A stretch of 64,000 nucleotides of DNA from Streptomyces wedmorensis (GCF_000716445.1 NZ_JNWK01000027.1:1-64000); one strand, 5' to 3'. Positions 40,209-49,174 are shown, counted from the first letter of the stretch. Translations and numbers: made by a program. The notes: generated by a model not told the origin, from the sequence alone.

Positions 40209-42377
40209 GTGCCGCCGACATCCCGCCGGCCGCCCGGTTCGCACAGAGAGCATCCCGTACCCGCCATGGCCTCCAGCCCCGTCCCGGCCCCCGGCCGCCC
40301 CAGCGGCCCTCCGATCGCCCACTCGCCCGCGCATCCGCTCGGGCATCCGTCCGGGCGCGCCTCCGGACACACGTACGGTGCCGGTGTCGCACTCCCGCGC
40401 GCGGCCCGCCCCATGGAACTCCCGTCGGTCCACGGCGCACTCCTCTGCGTCGCCCTGCCCGCCCTCGCCGTCTGTGCCGAGCACGGCCAGCTCACCGGGG
40501 AGGGACCCGAGGGCGTGTACTCGGCCGGGAGACGGCTCCTGTCCCGATGTGTCCTGCGGGTGGCGGGGCGTGAACCCGTCGCCCTCCAGGGCCGCATGGC
40601 GGCGGCCGACCGGGCGGTCTTCCTCGGCGCGCTGCGCGTGCCGGGGGACACGGGGCCCGACCCCGGGCTCGCCGTCGAACGCACGCGGAGTGCCGACGGA
40701 ACCGAGCGGATCACCCTGCGCAGCGCCGCCACCCGTGCCCTCCGGCTCCCCGTCGAAATCTCCCTGGGCACGGATCTCGCGGACCTGGGCGCAGTGGCGT
40801 CGGGCAGGCCGGGACCGGAGCTCACCGCCAGTGTCCACGGCACCGGACTCCGCTGGACCGGGAGCGACGGCCGATCCGTCGCCGTCACGGCCGACCCGCC
40901 GCCGATGGATTCCCTGGCGGCGGCCGGCGTCCTGCGCTGGGAGGCCGAGCTGGCGCCCGGAGCCGCGTTCACGCTCCACCTGCGGGTGCGGGGCGAATCC
41001 GCCGTCCGCCCCGCCGCCTCGCCGGGCGTGGGAGCCGGACGGCCCGGCGGCCACCTGCTGTCCGAGGCCCGTGCCGAAGGCGACGACCCTCGCCCCGGCG
41101 AACTGCTGCGCCGCTGCGTCGAGGATCTCCGGGCGCTTCTCCAGCGAGACCCGGCGCACCCCGCGGATGTCCACCTCGCCGCCGGTGTCCCCTGGCGCTG
41201 CGGACCGGTCACCGCCGAGGCGCTCTGGGCGGCCCGCATGGCCCTGCCCCTCGGCACCAGGCTCGCCGCCACCACCCTGCGCGCCCTCGGCCGCACCCAA
41301 CTCTCCGGCAGCGGGCCCGAGTCCGGCCGCATCCCAGGACCGCTCAGGGACGCGGGCCCATATCTCCCTCCCCGCTGCACGGGCGTCGAGGCCACCCTCG
41401 CCTTCCCGGTCGTGCTCGCGGAGGCCCGCCGCTGGGGACTGCCGTCGGCGGACCTGGAGGAGCTGCTTCCGATGGCGGAGCGGTGCCTCGGCTGGCTGCG
41501 CCGCGCCCTCACCGGCCCCGGCTTCGTGCCGGACCCGGGGCCCACCGGGCCCTGGCGGGCCGAGACCCAGGCACACGCGCACCGCGCGGCCCTGCTCGGC
41601 GCGGACCTGCTCGACGGCTGTGGGAGGCCCGGGGGGGACGCGCTGCGCGACGGTGCGCGGATCCTGCGCGAGCGGTTCCGGCGGGAGTTCTGGATCGAGG
41701 ACCGCGCGGGGGGCCGCCCCGCCGTCGCCCGCACGCCCGACGGCCGCAGTCGGCCCGAGCTGGGCGGCTGGGCCGCGCACCTGCTCGACACCGGACTGCT
41801 GGGCGGCGGCCGGTACGCGCAGGGACTGCTCGACAAGACGGAATCCGAACAGGTGGCGAGGCTGCTCGGCGCCCCGGTCCTCGACTCCGGCTGGGGCCTG
41901 CGCAGCCTCGGCGCCAAGGAGCCCGGGTACAACCCCTTCGGTCACCGGGCCGGCGCGGTCCGCGTGCACGAGACCGCGGTCGCCGTGTCCGGTCTCGCCG
42001 CCGTCGGCCACGAGAGGGAGGCGGCTGCCCTGCTGCGAGGCCTGCTCGACGCGGCGGAGTCCTTCGCCCATCGCCTCCCCGAGATGTACGCGGGGGAGCA
42101 GCGGACGGCCGACGGGCGCCCGGTGCCCCACCCGGCCGCGTGCAGGCCGGCGGCCGTCGCGGCCGCGGGAGCGGTCCACTCGCTGCTCGCCCTCGCCGGG
42201 ATCCGGCCCGACGTGCCGGGCGGGTCGGTCTCCGTGCACCCGCTGCCCTCGGCCCCGCTCGGCGCGATCCGGTTCTCGGGGCTCGTGGTCGGGGGCGAGC
42301 CCTTCGCCGTGCGAGTCGGCAGGCTCGGCCTCGGTATGGTCGAGGAGGCCGCAGAGGGCCTTCAGCTGGGGGTGTGA
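40209..42377 (+). CDS. Glycogen-debranching-enzyme-like protein, probably altered active site
   Basis: Up to 722 residues. The N-terminal 60 residues are Pro/Ser-rich; GTG 40209, ATG 40266 and ATG 40410-40415 are all possible starts and none has a good ribosome binding site. A GDE N-terminal-like domain follows (GEGPEGVYSAGRRLLSRCVLRVAG), then an (alpha/alpha)6-type region resembling amylo-alpha-1,6-glucosidase-like proteins (GVPWRCGPVTAEALWAARMALPLGTRLAATTLRALGR, seen in two halves). The usual FGRDS motif in this place reads CGPVTA, so catalysis is doubtful. Cytoplasmic, no signal peptide. It lies 58 bases after the DUF4192 gene and may be cotranscribed. Confidence 0.65.
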   Translation: MPPTSRRPPGSHREHPVPAMASSPVPAPGRPSGPPIAHSPAHPLGHPSGRASGHTYGAGVALPRAARPMELPSVHGALLCVALPALAVCAEHGQLTGEGPEGVYSAGRRLLSRCVLRVAGREPVALQGRMAAADRAVFLGALRVPGDTGPDPGLAVERTRSADGTERITLRSAATRALRLPVEISLGTDLADLGAVASGRPGPELTASVHGTGLRWTGSDGRSVAVTADPPPMDSLAAAGVLRWEAELAPGAAFTLHLRVRGESAVRPAASPGVGAGRPGGHLLSEARAEGDDPRPGELLRRCVEDLRALLQRDPAHPADVHLAAGVPWRCGPVTAEALWAARMALPLGTRLAATTLRALGRTQLSGSGPESGRIPGPLRDAGPYLPPRCTGVEATLAFPVVLAEARRWGLPSADLEELLPMAERCLGWLRRALTGPGFVPDPGPTGPWRAETQAHAHRAALLGADLLDGCGRPGGDALRDGARILRERFRREFWIEDRAGGRPAVARTPDGRSRPELGGWAAHLLDTGLLGGGRYAQGLLDKTESEQVARLLGAPVLDSGWGLRSLGAKEPGYNPFGHRAGAVRVHETAVAVSGLAAVGHEREAAALLRGLLDAAESFAHRLPEMYAGEQRTADGRPVPHPAACRPAAVAAAGAVHSLLALAGIRPDVPGGSVSVHPLPSAPLGAIRFSGLVVGGEPFAVRVGRLGLGMVEEAAEGLQLGV

Positions 42378-42455
42378 CGGGATGCCGGGCGCAGACACGA
42401 CGGAAGCTTCGCGGCAGGGGGAGGAAGGCGTGCTCGATGCTTCCGCGAGGAGTGT

Positions 42456-42480
42456 TTATCGTCAGGAAGACGACTATGAT
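42456..42480 (+). promoter_or_regulatory. Inverted repeat plus -10 element before the NUDIX regulator
   Basis: TCGTC-aggaa-GACGA forms perfect 5-bp arms (42459-42463 and 42469-42473), and the good -10 hexamer TATGAT (42475-42480) follows directly. The -10 lies six bases before the ATG at 42487, so the transcript would be leaderless or nearly so. The inverted repeat is placed like an operator. Confidence 0.5.
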
Positions 42481-42486
42481 CGCGGC

Positions 42487-43254
42487 ATGCCTCCCTACGA
42501 CCCGTCGGCCTTTCCGCCCTTCGCCGTCACCGTCGATCTGGTCGTGCTGACCGTGCGGCGCCACGCGCTCTGCACCCTGGTGGTGCGGCGGGGAGAGGCG
42601 CCGTACCAGGGCCGTTGGGCGCTCCCCGGCGGCTTCGTCCGCGAGGAGGAGGACCTCGGCGCCGCGGCCGCGCGTGAACTCGTCGAGGAGACGGGCCTCT
42701 GCGCGCACGATCCGGCGGCCCCGACGCCGGTGCCGACCAACGGAGCGCACCTGGAGCAGCTGGCGACCTACGGGGCGCCCGACCGCGACCCTCGCATGCG
42801 GGTGGTCAGCGTCGCTCACCTCGCGCTCGCTCCTGACCTTCCGGCGCCGAGGGCCGGCGGCGACGCGAACAGCGCCCGCTGGGCCCCCGTCGAGGAACTG
42901 CTCGGGGAGGACGCAGCGGCCGGTGGCGGCGACGAGGGCGGGACGCTCGCCTTCGACCACGCCCGGATCCTGTCCGACGGAGTGGAGCGCGCCCGTTCCA
43001 AGATCGAGTACTCCTCCCTGGCCACGGCCTTCTGCCCGCCGGAGTTCACCGTCGGAGAGCTGCGCCGCGTGTACGAGGCCGTCTGGGGTGTCGCCCTGGA
43101 CCCGCGCAACTTCCACCGCAAGGTGACCGGCACGCCCGGCTTCCTGGTCCCGGCCGGTGGCACCACGACCCGTCAGGGCGGGCGTCCCGCCCAGCTCTTC
43201 AGGGCAGGTGGGGCGACCCTTCTCAACCCGCCGATGCTGCGACCCGAGGTCTGA
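42487..43254 (+). CDS. NrtR-like NUDIX / winged-helix regulator
   Basis: A 255-residue protein. The N-terminal NUDIX domain carries a perfect Nudix box, G-x5-E-x7-REUxEExGU, in GGFVREEEDLGAAAARELVEE followed by TGL. The C-terminal 80 residues (FCPPEFTVGELRRVYEAVWG, then NFHRKVTGTPGFL) match the winged helix of NrtR-type regulators, which sense ADP-ribose and control NAD metabolism genes. The intact box suggests ADP-ribose or other NDP-sugar hydrolysis is retained. The start ATG 42487 has no ribosome binding site but a -10 hexamer six bases upstream, pointing to leaderless translation. NAD biosynthesis genes are not adjacent, so the regulon is elsewhere. Confidence 0.85.
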   Translation: MPPYDPSAFPPFAVTVDLVVLTVRRHALCTLVVRRGEAPYQGRWALPGGFVREEEDLGAAAARELVEETGLCAHDPAAPTPVPTNGAHLEQLATYGAPDRDPRMRVVSVAHLALAPDLPAPRAGGDANSARWAPVEELLGEDAAAGGGDEGGTLAFDHARILSDGVERARSKIEYSSLATAFCPPEFTVGELRRVYEAVWGVALDPRNFHRKVTGTPGFLVPAGGTTTRQGGRPAQLFRAGGATLLNPPMLRPEV

Positions 43255-43312
43255 CGGGCGCGGACATCCGGCACCTCGGGGACCCAACCCTGCGCCGAAA
43301 GTCCGAAATGTA

Positions 43313-43335
43313 GCGTTATCTTGCTGCGATAGCGC
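43313..43335. promoter_or_regulatory. Imperfect inverted repeat before ABC transporter gene
   Basis: gcgttatc and gatagcgc pair with one mismatch around a 7-base centre, in an AT-richer patch 40-65 bases upstream of the ABC gene. Possible operator or promoter element; evidence is weak. Confidence 0.3.
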
Positions 43336-43376
43336 CGCCCTGCCGCGGAGCGGTGTGACCTACCGCGAGAGAAGCG

Positions 43377-45143
43377 ATGCTCCAGGCAATCGGACTGACC
43401 AGCACGCCCCGCCGCGATCGCCCGCCCGCCGTGGACGATCTGACCTTCGAGGCCCGGCCGGGGGCCGTGACCGCCCTCCTCGGCGCGCCGGGCTCCGGAA
43501 AGACCACCGCCCTCCGGCTCATGCTCGAACTGGAGCCGGGTCGCGGGATCACCTACTTCCGAGGGCGGCCGCTGCACCGCATCGCCCACCCGCCCCGCGA
43601 GGTCGGCGTACTCCTCGGCGACATCCCCGGGCACCCCTCCCGCACCCTCCGGGGCCAGCTCCGGATGCTCTGCGCCGCCACGGGCGTACCCGCCTCGCGG
43701 TCCGACGAAATGGTGCGGACCGTGGGCCTCGCGGGCCTCGAGCGCCGGCGGATCGGCACCCTGCCGGTCGGCGCCGACCGGCGACTCGGCCTCGCCTCGG
43801 CTCTGTTGGGTGCCCCGCACACGCTGCTGCTCGACGAGCCGGGCGCCGGTCTCTCCGCGCCCGAGGGCGCCTGGCTGTACGAGCTCCTGCGCGCTCACGC
43901 GGCCGACGGCGGAACCGTGCTCTACACCACGGACGATCCCAAGGACGCCGCCCGCAACGCCGACCGGGTCGTCACGCTCGACGGAGGGCGGCTCGTCGCC
44001 GACCAGGAGGCGGCCGAGTTCGCCCGCACCCGGCTGCGCCCCCGGGTCTCCGTCCGTACCCCGCACGCCGCGCGGCTCGCCGCCGTCGTCGCCCAAGAGG
44101 CCAGGGCGGCCCGTCGCGCGGTCGAGGTGGTCGCGGAAGACGGCAACCGCCTGTCCGTCTACGGCAGCGACTGCGCCGCCGTCGGCGACACGGCGTTCCG
44201 CCACGGCGTGCCGGTCCACCGTCTCGTCGACGAGACCGGCGACACCGGGCCCGCCCCGCGTACACCGGAGCGCGCCGCCGCGGGGGACCGGTCCGGAGAG
44301 TCACCGGAGGGCGGGCACGCGGCGGCACGCGAGGGGGAGGCCGGGCGGCGCGCCGCCGCCCGGAGGCCCGCACGCTCGCCCCTGCGGCCGCTGCGGTACG
44401 AGCTCCACCGGCTCCTGGGCGTGCCGAGTACCCCGCTCGTCGTGACGGGCGTCCTGCTCGTGTCGGTGACCCTCGCGCTGCTCCTCGGCCGCGGCGGCCG
44501 CGTTGCGCTGCCCGTGGTCATCGCCGGGTGGCCGGCGATCTCGCCGCTGCCGCCCGCGGCCCTCGGCGCGGGACTGCTGGGCGCCTTCTCCTTCGGCGAG
44601 GAGTACCGCTACCCCGCGCTCACCTCCGGACGCGGCGCGGTGCCGCGCAGACCCGGCCTGCTGCTGGCGAAGCTCGCCGTGGCGGCCTCCGTGGCGCTGC
44701 TCCTCGGAGCGCTCGTCGTGCTCGCCGACCTCGGGGCCCTCCGGCTCGTCTACGGCGGCGAGTTGATCCCCGTACCAAGGAACTGGCCCACCCTCTGCGC
44801 GAGTTGGCTGGGGCTGCTCGTCGGCTGCGCCTGGGCCGGGCTGCTCGGGGCCGGGGTGTTCCGGGCCGCGGCGGCCGGTGTGGCCGCGGTCCTCGCCGTA
44901 CCGGTCGCCTTCGTCCCGCTGCTGCAGAAGGTGCTGACCGGGCCGTCGGTGCGCTCCGCCGCCGGCCTCCCCGGGCGGTTGAGGGAGTTCGCCGGCCCAC
45001 GCTGGTCACCGGCGGTGGAGCACTGGCTGGCGGGGGCCCTGCGGGTGGTCGGGCAGCCCGCGGGGGTGGCGCTCTCGTTGATGTTGACAGGGTTGCTCTG
45101 CGCCTATGTGTTCACCGGCCTTCGCCGGAAGGCGCGTTGGTGA
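43377..45143 (+). CDS. ABC transporter half-unit: ATPase fused to C-terminal membrane domain
   Basis: A 588-residue protein with start ATG 43377 and GAGAGAAG upstream. Residues 1-225 form a nucleotide-binding domain with Walker A GAPGSGKTT and Walker B HTLLLDEPGAGL. The signature motif LSGGQ is degenerate (LPVGADRRL), and the switch region reads TVLYTTDD without the usual histidine. A linker of about 110 charged residues follows. The last 250 residues have about six hydrophobic helices, like ABC-2 permeases (PLVVTGVLLVSVTLALLL near the start). Fusion in this order is unusual for ABC-2 exporters. It stands alone, with no second subunit nearby, so it could homodimerise. Substrate unknown. Confidence 0.75.
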   Translation: MLQAIGLTSTPRRDRPPAVDDLTFEARPGAVTALLGAPGSGKTTALRLMLELEPGRGITYFRGRPLHRIAHPPREVGVLLGDIPGHPSRTLRGQLRMLCAATGVPASRSDEMVRTVGLAGLERRRIGTLPVGADRRLGLASALLGAPHTLLLDEPGAGLSAPEGAWLYELLRAHAADGGTVLYTTDDPKDAARNADRVVTLDGGRLVADQEAAEFARTRLRPRVSVRTPHAARLAAVVAQEARAARRAVEVVAEDGNRLSVYGSDCAAVGDTAFRHGVPVHRLVDETGDTGPAPRTPERAAAGDRSGESPEGGHAAAREGEAGRRAAARRPARSPLRPLRYELHRLLGVPSTPLVVTGVLLVSVTLALLLGRGGRVALPVVIAGWPAISPLPPAALGAGLLGAFSFGEEYRYPALTSGRGAVPRRPGLLLAKLAVAASVALLLGALVVLADLGALRLVYGGELIPVPRNWPTLCASWLGLLVGCAWAGLLGAGVFRAAAAGVAAVLAVPVAFVPLLQKVLTGPSVRSAAGLPGRLREFAGPRWSPAVEHWLAGALRVVGQPAGVALSLMLTGLLCAYVFTGLRRKARW

Positions 45144-45184
45144 TCACTTGCGGATCGAAAGGCTCCGCTTCGCCGTCAACTTCC

Positions 45185-45213
45185 TTGAAATATGCCCAAT
45201 ATGTCCGAATAAT
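45185..45213 (+). promoter_or_regulatory. Strong housekeeping-type promoter
   Basis: TTGAAA (45185-45190), a 17-base spacer and AATAAT (45208-45213) match the -35 and -10 consensus at 5 of 6 positions each, in an unusual AT-rich island. Transcription would start near 45220, giving the FadR-type gene an 80-90 base leader. Confidence 0.7.
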
Positions 45214-45303
45214 CGTCAATTGCGCAAGGGGTGCCGATCACCCTTTCGTGTGCTTTTCACCAAAGACCTCAAGGGTCACGGGGGCAACGCCGACAAAGGA
45301 TGC

Positions 45304-46191
45304 GTGAGTACCCTTGCGCACACCATGATGACCGCCGCCCGCCCCGTCGACTCCAGCCTCGGCGCCCCGGGCGATCTCGACCGCTACCCCTACGCGGAGG
45401 CGCCCGCCGCCGGCCGCGTGGGTCCGCCCGCCTGGGAGGGGGTGGACACCGACCTGGGCCGCGTGGGTCGCCGGACCGCGGGCAACCGGGGCCGCGGGCT
45501 GCACGGGCAGCTCGTCCAGCAGCTCGGGCAGATGATCGTCTCCGGTGACCTCGGGGCCGACCGGCCGCTGGTCCCGGAGGAGATCGGTCAGCGGTTCGAG
45601 GTCTCCCGCACCGTCGTGCGCGAGTCGCTGCGCGTGCTGGAGGCCAAGGGTCTCGTCAGCGCCCGCCCGAACGTCGGCACCCGGGTCAGGCCGGTCAGTG
45701 ACTGGAACCTCCTCGACCCCGACATCATCGAGTGGCGCGCCTTCGGCCCGCAGCGCGACGACCAGCGTCGCGAGCTGAACGAGTTGCGCTGGACGATCGA
45801 GCCCCTCGCGGCCCGCCTCGCCGCCGGACACGGCCGCGAGGACGTGCAGCAGCGCCTCGCCGACATGGTCGAGATCATGGGCCACGCGTTCGCCCAGGGA
45901 GACGGCATCACCTTCTCCCGGGCCGACACCGAGTTCCATTCCCTCCTCATCCAGCTCGCCGGGAACCGCATGCTGGAGCACCTCTCCGGCATCGTCTCCG
46001 CCGCGCTCCAGGTCTCCGGCGGTCCCGCCACCGGCTGTGACCGGCCGAGTGAGGCCTGCCTCGCGCACCACGGGCGTATCGTCGACGCGCTGGCCGCGGG
46101 GGACGCCCAGGGCGCCGAGACGGCCATGCGGCAGCTCCTCACGGTCCACCCTGAGGTGGAGCGCGTGGTCCCCGCCCCCCGCGAACACTGA
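45304..46191 (+). CDS. FadR-family (GntR superfamily) transcriptional regulator
   Basis: A 295-residue protein with start GTG 45304 (STLAHTMMTAARP); AAAGGA ends three bases upstream, and ATG 45325 is an alternative start. The N-terminal 60 residues are a Pro/Gly-rich extension. The winged helix (about 65-135) contains GRGLHGQLVQQLGQMIVSGDL and VSRTVVRESLRVLEAKGLV. The C-terminal FCD ligand domain contains ELRWTIEPLAARLAA and later DTEFHSLLIQLAGN and HHGRIVDAL, with the metal-binding histidine pattern of FCD proteins. It lies directly upstream of hrdB in the same orientation, as I recall for other streptomycetes. The ligand is unknown; family members sense small organic acids. Confidence 0.9.
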   Translation: MSTLAHTMMTAARPVDSSLGAPGDLDRYPYAEAPAAGRVGPPAWEGVDTDLGRVGRRTAGNRGRGLHGQLVQQLGQMIVSGDLGADRPLVPEEIGQRFEVSRTVVRESLRVLEAKGLVSARPNVGTRVRPVSDWNLLDPDIIEWRAFGPQRDDQRRELNELRWTIEPLAARLAAGHGREDVQQRLADMVEIMGHAFAQGDGITFSRADTEFHSLLIQLAGNRMLEHLSGIVSAALQVSGGPATGCDRPSEACLAHHGRIVDALAAGDAQGAETAMRQLLTVHPEVERVVPAPREH

Positions 46192-46568
46192 CCCGCGGGC
46201 CGTGGCCGGGAGTGCGGAGGCGTACACACGGCGTGCCGCCGGGTCCGAGCGCCACCCGGGGAGCCCGGCAGGGTCCCCCGGGCGACGCCAGGGCCCCGGC
46301 GGCACGAATGTGCATGGATCGACTACTCTGGCCGTTTCGCCGCAAATGAGGTGTGACTCGGGCCACGAAGATTGGGCGTAACACTCCTCCGAGCCGTGCG
46401 ATGACCTAAGAGGTGACAGCCGAGGAAGGAATACAGCAGCCGTTGGAGGCGCTGTGCAGTTCCCCGGCCCAACCCGCGCCGTCGGCACATTCCCCGTCGA
46501 CGGTCGTCGGCTCCAGCTCGATCCAGAGCGGGGCCGGAAGCCGTTTCCATCGTTCCGAGAGGTTGTTC
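46192..46568. other. hrdB upstream region
   Basis: 377 bases with no convincing gene, although the hrdB frame stays open from 46413. It holds a weak terminator-like structure near the left end and GAGAGG at 46557-46562 as the hrdB ribosome binding site. The hrdB promoter should lie around 46320-46420, but I could not identify a single best -10/-35 pair. Confidence 0.6.
46233..46305 (+). terminator. Possible long hairpin terminator after the FadR-type gene
   Basis: Eleven-bp perfect arms gtgccgccggg (46233-46243) and cccggcggcac (46295-46305) enclose a 51-base loop that is itself GC-rich and can fold (cccggggagcccgg). The large loop makes it less certain than the other terminators. Confidence 0.45.
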
Positions 46569-48110
46569 GTGTCGGCCAGCACATCCCGTACGCTCCCGCC
46601 GGAGATCGCCGAGTCCGAGTCTGTGATGGCGCTCATCGAGCGGGGAAAGGCTGATGGGCAGATCGCCGGCGATGACGTGCGTCGTGCCTTCGAGGCCGAC
46701 CAGATTCCGCCAACCCAGTGGAAGAATGTTCTGCGCAGCCTCAATCAGATCCTCGAGGAAGAGGGTGTGACGCTGATGGTCAGTGCAGCGGAGTCGCCGA
46801 AGCGCGCCCGCAAGAGCGTCGCAGCGAAGAGCCCGGCCAAGCGCACCGCCACCAAGACCGTCACCGCCAGGACGACGACCGTGACGAAGACCACCGTCTC
46901 GGCCGCCGCGGCCGAGGGCGGAGAGTCGGCCGAAGAGGCCGGATCGTCCGCCGCGAGGCCGGTGGCGAAGAAGGCCGTCGCCAAGAAGACGGTGGCCAAG
47001 AAGGCCGTCGCCAAGAAGACGGCGGCCAAGAAGGCCACGTCCAAGAAGGACGCCGACGAGCTCGTCGAGGGCGAGGAGCTCCTCGAGGACGTCGCACCCG
47101 GCAAGGGCGAGGAAGAGGAGACCGAGGGCGAGAGCAAGGGCTTCGTCCTGTCCGACGAGGACGAGGACGACGCTCCGGCGCAGCAGGTCGCCGTCGCCGG
47201 TGCCACCGCCGACCCGGTCAAGGACTACCTCAAGCAGATCGGCAAGGTCCCGCTGCTCAACGCCGAGCAGGAGGTCGAGCTCGCCAAGCGCATCGAGGCC
47301 GGTCTGTTCGCCGAGGACAAGCTCGCGAACTCGGACAAGCTCGCTCCGAAGCTCAAGCGTGAGCTGGAGATCATCGCCGAGGACGGCCGCCGGGCAAAGA
47401 ACCACCTCCTGGAGGCCAACCTCCGCCTGGTGGTCTCGCTGGCCAAGCGCTACACCGGCCGCGGCATGCTCTTCCTGGACCTGATCCAGGAGGGCAACCT
47501 GGGTCTGATCCGCGCCGTCGAGAAGTTCGACTACACCAAGGGCTACAAGTTCTCCACGTACGCCACCTGGTGGATCCGTCAGGCGATCACCCGAGCCATG
47601 GCCGACCAGGCCCGCACCATCCGTATCCCGGTGCACATGGTCGAGGTCATCAACAAGCTCGCGCGCGTCCAGCGCCAGATGCTCCAGGATCTGGGCCGCG
47701 AGCCCACCCCGGAGGAGCTGGCCAAGGAGCTCGACATGACCCCTGAGAAGGTCATCGAGGTCCAGAAGTACGGCCGCGAGCCCATCTCCCTCCACACCCC
47801 GCTGGGTGAGGACGGCGACAGCGAGTTCGGCGACCTGATCGAGGACTCCGAGGCGGTCGTTCCGGCCGACGCGGTGAGCTTCACGCTCCTCCAGGAGCAG
47901 CTGCACTCCGTCCTCGACACGCTCTCCGAGCGCGAGGCCGGCGTCGTCTCGATGCGCTTCGGCCTCACCGACGGTCAGCCGAAGACGCTGGACGAGATCG
48001 GCAAGGTCTACGGCGTGACGCGAGAGCGGATCCGCCAGATCGAGTCGAAGACCATGTCGAAGCTCCGCCACCCGTCGCGCTCGCAGGTGCTGCGCGACTA
48101 CCTCGACTGA
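46569..48110 (+). CDS. hrdB: Principal RNA polymerase sigma factor HrdB
   Basis: A 513-residue housekeeping sigma-70 with start GTG 46569 ([16 protein letters not shown]), and GAGAGG six bases upstream. Region 1.1-like segment, then a long basic Ala/Lys linker with five 15-bp repeats encoding [10 protein letters not shown] (near residues 132-160) and an acidic stretch. Regions 1.2 to 4.2 follow: [33 protein letters not shown], the -10 binding segment [20 protein letters not shown], and the -35 binding helix [20 protein letters not shown]. The length matches the known streptomycete HrdB of about 511 residues. The open frame upstream would add 52 residues not found in that protein. A hairpin follows. 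Confidence 0.97.
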   Translation: MSASTSRTLPPEIAESESVMALIERGKADGQIAGDDVRRAFEADQIPPTQWKNVLRSLNQILEEEGVTLMVSAAESPKRARKSVAAKSPAKRTATKTVTARTTTVTKTTVSAAAAEGGESAEEAGSSAARPVAKKAVAKKTVAKKAVAKKTAAKKATSKKDADELVEGEELLEDVAPGKGEEEETEGESKGFVLSDEDEDDAPAQQVAVAGATADPVKDYLKQIGKVPLLNAEQEVELAKRIEAGLFAEDKLANSDKLAPKLKRELEIIAEDGRRAKNHLLEANLRLVVSLAKRYTGRGMLFLDLIQEGNLGLIRAVEKFDYTKGYKFSTYATWWIRQAITRAMADQARTIRIPVHMVEVINKLARVQRQMLQDLGREPTPEELAKELDMTPEKVIEVQKYGREPISLHTPLGEDGDSEFGDLIEDSEAVVPADAVSFTLLQEQLHSVLDTLSEREAGVVSMRFGLTDGQPKTLDEIGKVYGVTRERIRQIESKTMSKLRHPSRSQVLRDYLD

Positions 48111-48136
48111 TCCGTACGAGGCGCAGAGCGGTACAC

Positions 48137-48177
48137 GGAAGGGCCCGGTTCCCCGAAAGGGGGAGCCGGGCCCTTCC
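48137..48177 (+). terminator. Hairpin terminator of hrdB
   Basis: Eighteen-bp arms (48137-48154, ggaagggcccggttcccc, and 48160-48177) with one G-T wobble and a gaaag loop lie 27 bases past the hrdB stop. Confidence 0.92.
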
Positions 48178-48253
48178 GGTGTGCGGGGGTGCAAGGCGAG
48201 GAGCTGTGCTGGACGCTGGGTGAACCGACATCACCGGAGAGTCAGGAGGCTCC

Positions 48254-49072
48254 ATGCGTGGTTCCTTCGCCCGAGCATTGACGGGTGCCCTGGGCTTGAT
48301 CACCGCGGCGGCCGGGCACGTCGTCACCGCCGCCCCCGCGGCGGCCGACAGCGTTGTGGTGGGCGGCCACACGGCCCAGATCACGGACGCGCCGTGGGTG
48401 GTGGCCCTGTCCAGCCGTGACCGGTTCGGGGGTACGCGCGCGGGACAGTTCTGCGGAGGCGTGCTCGTCGCGCCGACCAAGGTGCTCACAGCGGCCCACT
48501 GCCTGGGTCGGGAGGTGCTCGGCGGCGAGCCGTGGGAGCTGCGCGACTTCTCCGTCATCGCCGGGCGCGCCGCGCTGCGCGGGCAGGGCGGCCAGGAGGT
48601 CCGGATCTCGGACACCTGGGTCAATCCCGACTACGACCCGACGAGCAACTCGGGAGACCTCGCGGTGCTGACGCTGGTGAGCGCGCTGCCGCAGTCGTAC
48701 GTCATCGGTGTCGCCCGGCCGGGAGACGCCGCGTACACGCCCGGGACGGAGGCGGACGTCTACGGCTGGGGTGACACGACCGGCAACGGGACCTACGCCT
48801 CCACGCTGCGGACGGCGCGCGTGCAGGTGCTTCCGGACGCGTCGTGCGAGCGGGCGTACCCCGGCGGCTTCGGCGTCCGGTACCAGCGCGAGACGATGCT
48901 GTGCGCGGGCGACCCGCAGGGCGGCAAGGACGCGTGCCAAGGGGACAGCGGAGGTCCGCTCGTGGCCAAGGGGCTGCTGGTGGGCCTGGTGTCCTGGGGC
49001 AGCGGCTGCGGGCAGGCGGAGAACCCGGGCGTCTACACGCGGGTCTCGGCGGTGCTGCCGGCGCGCTTCTGA
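48254..49072 (+). CDS. Secreted trypsin-like serine protease (S1)
   Basis: A 272-residue protein with start ATG 48254 and AGGAGG upstream. The signal peptide ends in AAPAAADS; the mature end VVVGGHTAQ imitates the activated N-terminus of trypsins. The catalytic triad is H82 (TAAHC), D135 (GDLAVL) and S232 (GDSGGP). D226, six residues before the serine, is the trypsin S1-pocket aspartate, predicting cleavage after Arg/Lys. Six cysteines can form the usual disulfides. It is separated from hrdB by a terminator and ends before a second one, so it is a single-gene transcription unit. Confidence 0.95.
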   Translation: MRGSFARALTGALGLITAAAGHVVTAAPAAADSVVVGGHTAQITDAPWVVALSSRDRFGGTRAGQFCGGVLVAPTKVLTAAHCLGREVLGGEPWELRDFSVIAGRAALRGQGGQEVRISDTWVNPDYDPTSNSGDLAVLTLVSALPQSYVIGVARPGDAAYTPGTEADVYGWGDTTGNGTYASTLRTARVQVLPDASCERAYPGGFGVRYQRETMLCAGDPQGGKDACQGDSGGPLVAKGLLVGLVSWGSGCGQAENPGVYTRVSAVLPARF

Positions 49073-49138
49073 CCCGGTGGCCCCGTGACGGGCCGGGGCC
49101 CGCTTCCTGCGGTTCCGGCTCCCGTCGGTGTACGAGAA

Positions 49139-49174
49139 CGGGCGGCCACCCCCTTGAGTGGGGGTGGCCGCCCG
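49139..49174. terminator. Bidirectional hairpin after the protease gene
   Basis: Perfect 15-bp arms cgggcggccaccccc (49139-49153) and 49160-49174 with loop ttgagt lie between the protease and the convergent small gene. Confidence 0.92.

Noticed and set aside
46413..46568. Upstream extension of HrdB by 52 residues
   Set aside because: The Ser/Pro-rich extension is not part of known HrdB, and GTG 46569 has a well-spaced ribosome binding site.
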